A stretch of DNA of 64,000 bases from positions 310,001 through 374,000 of the forward strand of contig JBANDB010000003.1 of assembly GCA_037576215.1 (NCBI GenBank). The letters are read 5' to 3'. A program made the position numbers and the translations under genes. Under the pieces are notes generated by a model. The model was given only the letters and a program-made list of their open reading frames with translations, did not search any database and was not told where the DNA came from. Position 1 is the stretch's first letter. Each line of letters begins with the position of its first letter. Shown here piece by piece: positions 58,306 through 64,000 of this stretch. This DNA is from Armillaria gallica (Eukaryota > Basidiomycota > Agaricomycetes > Agaricales > Physalacriaceae).

Positions 58306-60570
58306 ATTTGTATCAATGACTTCCTCCGTCCTCTAAGACTACGTCTCGCTTAATCCTTCCTTATCCAGCTTGACCGAAATCTCTATGTACCAGACTACGA
58401 GATTTAGCAAGCTTGATGAAATTTTGGGGGCGGCAGAAAAAGATGAACCCGATGACACCAGTAACTATGCACGGCGTCAGGTATTTGATCTCACATCTAA
58501 GCGTATTTCTTTCTTCAGATTGTTTTGATGATGCTCGTAATTGTTTATCCTGTCTTTGCAGTGTCCTGAAACGACTCTGCTCAACATTTGAACCCTACAA
58601 CAAGTTCAGGGAGAAGGACAAAGTCTGACCTCTCCGTGCATAGCATGTGTCACCAATGGACAGATAACAAAGCGATGCTGGTGTCCGATCCGTAGCTAGA
58701 CTTCCCGATGGAATAATAACTATGAACAGCTCCGAACCTAGATTTTGGGACTGCAGGCCCGAACAACTCAACGATTTGAGGCGAGCAATGACACGTTTTC
58801 TCAGTCCAATCATCACTTGTACCTCTTACATGTCATTCCACCCTTTCCCCAAGACGCAAGTAAAGGTCCCCGAAAAGCTCCTAATTTCTCTACATCATAC
58901 ATGGCACGTTCGTCCACTACCCTTATCCCCGACAGCTTCAAAATTGCATAGAACTGTTCAAGGGCAAAGGGATTTTTGAAATTTTGCCATAGTGTGACGA
59001 GCTACCTCGTTGCGCATTGGTGGGCTCTACTACCATTCTACGCAACCCAGGTGTGTTTGCGAATCATGTGGTCCATCGTTTCATAGTCAGGTCGAGGAGA
59101 TAATATTTCCGTGTTACTGAATGTTCTGCAGGCACGGGGGAGAAATACCCGGACAGTACTTGGCATCAGTTTCTTGTCTCAGGTTCTGCTCCATTCTTGA
59201 ATGTAATTTGTGAGTCCTCCGAGTTCATTCGCCTACGAGCATGTTAGCACTGCGAATCGTCCGCCACCGTGGTCTCCGTTCGTCCCTTTTGTTTTTGTTT
59301 AGTCCAACGTCCATTCCTGCATCTGCTCGCAACGTTTCAGTTTTGAACAGTGAGTCATAAACATTAGTTCCCCCACTCGCTCATATATATAAGATGGAGA
59401 CTTTAGGGGGTAACGATTATCAACAATGCCGTATTTTACGAGAACGTCTCTGACAAATCAGATTCATTGAAAGTGTAAGAATACATTCACACAATTTAGT
59501 GCAGAAGATCGCCGTCGACAGATACATTGCCAGGGACAACCGTCGCCAGCGCAGTTTTCTCATGACTGTGGGCACGGTAAATCAAACGGGTTTCAGTATG
59601 ACGGTAATTGAGCGATCAGAAAGCTATCCCCGGACAAATATAAGGTCAACATTAAACAGCAATAAGCATGCCCAAAGTTGGCCCAAAGTGTGCCTCACTC
59701 AAATCCCCTTGGGCGAGTCTCTTCAGCGGAGTGTGATGGCCGCTGTCTACAATTGCACCCATGGTAGGTATCTTCTACTATCTTGGCCAATATCGAGGAG
59801 AAGGGAGAAAAAATGCTGCCCAATGACAGACGGAACTTGACATTGTCAGGACTCACAGTAAATGAGAGAATCGAAACCAGAACGACACCTTTGATTTAGG
59901 ACATCTTGTACTGGCGAACACAAAGAACATGGAGACTAAGTTGTAGAAATATCCGCGGCTTCTTCTTCAGATACACCGAGTGCATCCGCGACGCGTCCAA
60001 TGCATCCAATTTGTTGCCTTTTCTGGACTCCGTCTCATGCTTCGACCATCACCTCTACCGGTTATCCTCCGAGAGGCAAGGGAACTCGTTCGTACAATTT
60101 TGCGAGTTATAAAGCTTGGCACTTACCGTTCAATACCCAGATAAGGCTTATCTCAGTAGATTCCGGAGCATGCAATGATGTGCGTAGCATTGAATTCCGA
60201 CTGAATTGATCAAGGGTCGACGTAGACAATTGAAATGGAATCCACGCAAATTTTTTCTAAGCGCGCACTGCCCATCTATGGCAGGGCTGCATGCTCCTAT
60301 GCAACATGCCAGTCAGCCACATTTTGAGCGTAGACCTGGAGCTACTTAAACTTATAGCGGCGGGAATTTCGTGACAACTCTGCACGCCCCGATGCTCCCC
60401 TTTAATGGTAGTCTGGCGGAAGAGGCTGGTGTAACACCCTCAGATTTACATAAAATGCAGGTAACACTCGTTCTCAGACTGATCTCAGTACTGATCTTAA
60501 TACTTCAGAACGGGTCCCTTGGTACAGCTCCAATCATATATACTAGAAAGCGGCGGTCGCTTATTTTTTC
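58306..60570. other. Region without a resolved gene
   Basis: CpG-normal host sequence. Small exon-like pieces occur, for example 58413-58495 ending ACGGCGTCAG before GTATTTG and CTTCAG, then 58520-58620 (SSDCFDDARN), and 59499-59840 (DRYIARDNRRQRSFLMTVG). None can be joined into a recognisable protein. The pieces at 60389-60461 (ending at a GTAACA donor) and 60509-60570 may be the 5' exons of the DUF6534 gene that follows. Confidence 0.35.
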
Positions 60571-61934
60571 ATGCAGTTGATCAGCTGCTTCCCGAGTCTC
60601 ATTTTATATGGCATCCTGTGCGATCAAGTCTGTCAGTAGTCCTATCCTTGTCCGCACGTTCTTGACTGTCCCTTACTCATCACATTTAAAGACATATACT
60701 ACATCTCCTTTCCAAAGGATAATCTGACTTCGAGGACGGTCGTATATCTTCTCTGGCTGACCGAGACTGCTCAGACTGCTACCAGGGTCTATCAAACTTT
60801 CGTCACGTTCTGTTACGACTTCGGGAACCTTTCGGGACTGGATGATGTCCATATCGTATGGTTGACCATTCCTATTTTCACTGGGTTCGGTGCGTACATA
60901 TGGACGTACGTTTGTGCTGTGAGTTACTAAAATAGCGGTAGTTAGCTGCATCGCCCAATTATTTTACGCCTGGCGGATGTATAAACTCAGCAAGAAAGCC
61001 CGATGGTTATGTATTATCCTGTCGGTGGTAAGTTTTTAAAAGCCGTCTTATAATGCTCCCTAAAAACACGATCTTCATCAAAGATCGCTTTTACTCAATT
61101 TGCAGCTGCGATTGGTTGTGGCATCCAAATGCGGAACAGTGGCCACTACTCAAATCTTCAGAAAAATTCGAAGGTCAGGGTGACGGCAACGGTGAGCAGG
61201 TCTTCATCGTGTCCCGTATTCAATCATTTACGACTCGCAGATATGGTTGGGTGGAAGCGTTTTGTGTGATACTGCCATTGCTTTGTACATGACCTACCTC
61301 GTAAGTGAAGTCGGGGCGTAGCACTTAGGTCTTGACTAATCGTTGCCGCCTTTAGTTGAGTCGAGCTCAAAAATCTACTCGGAATCTTCTTTCCAGGTTA
61401 ATACGACTGAGCATTGAAACTGGGACAGCAACAGGTTAGTCATCTACTAGGAAATTGGATCGCATTAGTTCATTTACCATCTACGCAGCTGCGATTGCTG
61501 CCGTTCACTTGGCACTCTTTCTCTTCTCTCACAACACCTACTCCACTGTCCCTGCGAACATCTTGGTAAAGTTGTATTCGAATACGGTCCTTGCTGTTTG
61601 CAACAGCCGTATGACAAGACGGATTCGCGGAGGAAGGGAAGACACAACCCTTCACTCGTTCGACTCTTTCGATCTGTCAATTGGCGGATTCAATATCGAG
61701 CTTCGGGATACAGAGACCAACACAAACGCAGATTCTTCTCGGCGGTCGGCAGAAGGCTATTTAGCTCAACTATCGTTTTTTAAACACTGGCTCAGCGGCG
61801 GACGTGTTGGGCGCCAAGGTCCGTCAGTTTCGCCCTCAAGTCAAGCAGATAATATTATTCAAATTCTATACAGCCAGCATGAATGGCTCGGGGTGGCGTT
61901 GATGGTTATCATTAGTACTCGTACACAACTATAA
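60571..61934 (+). CDS. DUF6534-family seven-TM-type membrane protein
   Basis: Exons 60577-60631, 60692-60889, 60936-61027, 61084-61191, 61241-61300, 61356-61434 and 61489-61934 join in frame to about 345 residues, the usual family length. The six introns are 46-60 nt. Hallmarks follow the family order: ILYGILCDQVYIYYISFPKD near the start, VVYLLWLTETAQ, a CIAQLFYAWRMYKLSKKARW helix and loop, IAFTQFAAAIGCGI, the conserved IWLGGSVLCDTAIALYMTYL, LSRLIRLSIETGTATA, and the last helix with ILVKLYSNTVLAVCNSR. The cytoplasmic tail is Ser/Asp/Arg-rich. An in-frame ATG lies at 60571, but an upstream exon (NGSLG, 60509) may supply the true N-terminus. Such proteins are multi-copy in Agaricomycetes and of unknown function. 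HET gene B follows on the same strand. Confidence 0.8.
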
Positions 61935-62413
61935 TTAATATAAATGCGTAATTGCCATCGAACTTGAATACCTAATACGACTTACTGATAGAAGACCCGG
62001 AGGTATTTCCCGGCATTTTTCACCATAAAATAGGGACCCCACATTCCGTTTTCGACTTGGAGAGCTATCTCACTATGGGCTACATGTTTTATCACATACA
62101 AAACCGGTACAATTTGTTAGTCTTCACAGAAATTTAACAGTTTATCTCTTATATGAACTGGGCTCACTCAGATATACATCGCCGCATTAAATGATATCTC
62201 CCTTATTTGTATACGTCCTCTTCTAAATTCTAATTGGCGCTCGAATTTGGGCGCTAGTGCCTATCCTTTAATAGCATGACCAATAGTCACCCGGCGCTTT
62301 GATCGTCTGATCACTAGTCCACATTGCTTGCCTTTGACCACGACGGCGGCACGAATCTACGCAAATACAAACCTCCCGGCACAACAACAGCTCGCTACTG
62401 TACTGTGTGGACC
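61935..62413. promoter_or_regulatory. Spacer and presumed promoter region of HET gene B
   Basis: 479 bp between the DUF6534 stop and the HET B start, on the same strand. It should hold the first gene's 3' UTR and the second gene's promoter. No specific TATA box or other element could be singled out. Confidence 0.4.
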
Positions 62414-64000
62414 ATGAACCATGGTCTCTTTGGTATGTGTTGTTGTCTTCCTTTCGATGAATTGACAGTCATGTTGCGATGACTAGAAGAAACATTCATC
62501 CAGCGTTTGATGCGATGGCAGCGGACGGAGAGATTGGTTGTTACGGAATGGTGGGATGAATGGTTGAAGCTTTCACTTGTATCTTGGTGGTATGATAACG
62601 GTAAGGACTTCTGTCTGTCGTATTTTGAGAGGCAGCTAAATAAAGTAGTGCGAAAAAGTCCACCTATGTATCACAAACGTCCCGATCTTCCCGAGATCAC
62701 ACTCTCTGCCCTCGTTGAGACTGGCCGCCTGGAATCGTCCATTTCCGTCTTGAACCAACGGTCCTACACTGGAAAAAAACCAGTGATATCATCTGCTCTC
62801 GCCAACACTCGCTGTGCTGACCTCGGTATCGATGGACTTTTGGAAAAGCTGAATGCGACACTTGGCACATCTTATTCTCTGGGATCGAAAATCCTTCGTT
62901 TCTTCGGGATAGCGAAACTAAACGGTCTACATTCAATTCTTGAACCGTTCATTGAACGGAACGACGACTTTGGAACAGCCTATGCACATTTGCGGCCCTA
63001 CTGGTATGACTATGACGTCGCCACTATCAAACAGAAATTACGCGCCGGCGAAGAGGAGGATGCAACAATGCGACGAAAGGTGCTTGTCGATGGCAGGATC
63101 ACCGAGCGGGATGTGCCCCCTCGCCGTGTTTGGGACCTGTATGCCAACCGGGTGGTGCCTTATTGGCTTGCGCGCCGATATTCATGGGCGATATCACATG
63201 CGTGGGTCGCAGAGAATGAACGCGTGGATGTGATGACACCCATTAACGGATATGAGTGGCCAGTGCCTATGCCGAACGACGGCAACCTTGATCTCGTCCG
63301 CATTGAGATGTTGAACGCAAGGCATAGATCTGCACCGGACTTTCAAGCAGAATATGCCTGGCTCGATATTCTGTGTTTGCGGCAGTACGGTGGGAGGGGC
63401 GAGCATCTGCGCCTGGAAGAGTGGAAGCTCGACGTCCCCACCATCGGATCCGTTTATCAACAATGGTCGGTGGTGTGCTACTTCAACGGGTTGGGTCGTC
63501 CACTGCGTTTGATACTTGGCGACTTGGAGAGTGATCGGAGTTGGTTTCGACGTGCGTGGACGCTACAGGAGATCACTGGAGACGCAATCATTGGGGGGGA
63601 GACTGGCAATGATGCCATGGAAAGCGAGGTGCAAAGAAGGTTCGATGAACAGCTGTTGTCGTTGCAGGAGATACGACAGCGAGACATGACTCTGGAAATT
63701 GTGGCGCAGATGCAGCATCGCGTGTCAACAAAACCTCTGGACAAAGTCGCAGGGTTAGTATACCTTCTCAGGACGCACTCTATTCCAATATACGACCCTG
63801 AACAGTCGGAGGTGGATGCGTGGGAAGTTCTCATGGATGCTATGGTGCTTTGGAATCGCGCAGAGTTGTTCTTCTATTATCCTGAACCTGGGAATGGAAA
63901 GAAATGTTGGCGACCGTCATGGAAGCAAGTAATGGCGAACAAGATTATTGTTCCTGATTTGCATCCTTGGCCGGGAAAGGTTGGTCAGACGGAGGATACC
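62414..64000 (+). CDS. HET-domain protein B, paralogue of A (partial, runs off right edge)
   Basis: Exons 62414-62432, 62487-62600 and 62646 to the edge join in frame, giving about 496 residues before the window ends. The first intron is 54 nt. The second, 45 nt, sits exactly where gene A has a 42-nt intron (...YDK|A in A, ...YDN|V in B). In B it contains no stop and could also be read through. HET motifs are AISHAWVAENERVD, YAWLDILCLRQ and SWFRRAWTLQEIT. The rest aligns with A nearly throughout (PPMYHKRPDLPEITLSALVE against PPLYHQDPDLPEVTLSALIE). B has a short insertion (ARHRSAPDFQ) before YAWLD. CpG is frequent throughout, unlike the end of A. Expected role: non-self-triggered incompatibility. 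It is intact as far as visible. Confidence 0.88.

Noticed and set aside
62940..63834. Frames on both strands overlapping HET gene B
   Set aside because: They are shadows of the continuous HET B exon 3, whose product aligns with HET A.

Overview
The window looks like a chromosomal segment of a filamentous basidiomycete, probably an Agaricomycete. The signs are: short (about 42-66 nt) GT-AG introns with CTAAC-like branch sites; HET-domain genes; a DUF6534-type membrane protein; KDZ transposases with the CxC2 cysteine cluster; a RepHel Helitron; and LTR and LINE retrotransposon debris. No rRNA, tRNA or CRISPR array was found. The species was not identified.

Layout. (1) About 1-0.7 kb: CpG-containing sequence with the 3' end of an unidentified proline-rich reading frame. 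(2) About 0.8-52.7 kb: a CpG-poor island of repeats. It holds decayed gene copies (2.5-4.0, 7.4, 28.85-29.2 kb), a hAT-like MITE with an exact 8-bp target-site duplication (5.96-6.62 kb), a broken multi-exon gene with Pro-rich and acidic tracts (7.7-11.8 kb), two copies of a 1.7-kb solo LTR called E2 here (13.45-15.14 and 26.19-27.89 kb), two KDZ transposons (15.2-18.0 and 18.9-23.6 kb), and three copies of an LTR called E1 (18.05-18.88, 24.13-25.66, and 37.03-39.54 kb inverted). It also holds a three-level nest of LTR elements (32.5-37.0 kb, with a 1.7-kb gag-only copia element inside), a broken LINE (41.2-45.2 kb, minus) and a broken Helitron (45.9-50.4 kb, plus). (3) About 52.2-64 kb: a CpG-rich host segment. 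It has an intact HET-domain gene A (minus, three exons), poorly resolved multi-exon genes on the minus strand (54.6-57.9 kb), a DUF6534 seven-TM-type gene (plus, at least seven exons) and a second HET gene B (plus). Gene B is a paralogue of A and runs off the right edge.

The two HET genes share intron positions and lie divergently about 8.3 kb apart. Parts of the genes between them have degenerate relatives inside the repeat island, where CpG has largely become TpG or CpA. This suggests that an ancestral host-gene neighbourhood was duplicated and scattered by transposons, and that its copies were then eroded by methylation-driven deamination. The repeat-side, CpG-poor composition continues into the 3' third of HET gene A.

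The best-supported results are the HET gene models, the DUF6534 model, the two nested LTR elements with exact 5-bp duplications (GACAC, GCCTC), the E2 solo LTR (AGCAT), the MITE (CTTCAGAC) and the KDZ, Helitron and LINE identifications. Most other long stretches hold nothing recognisable.
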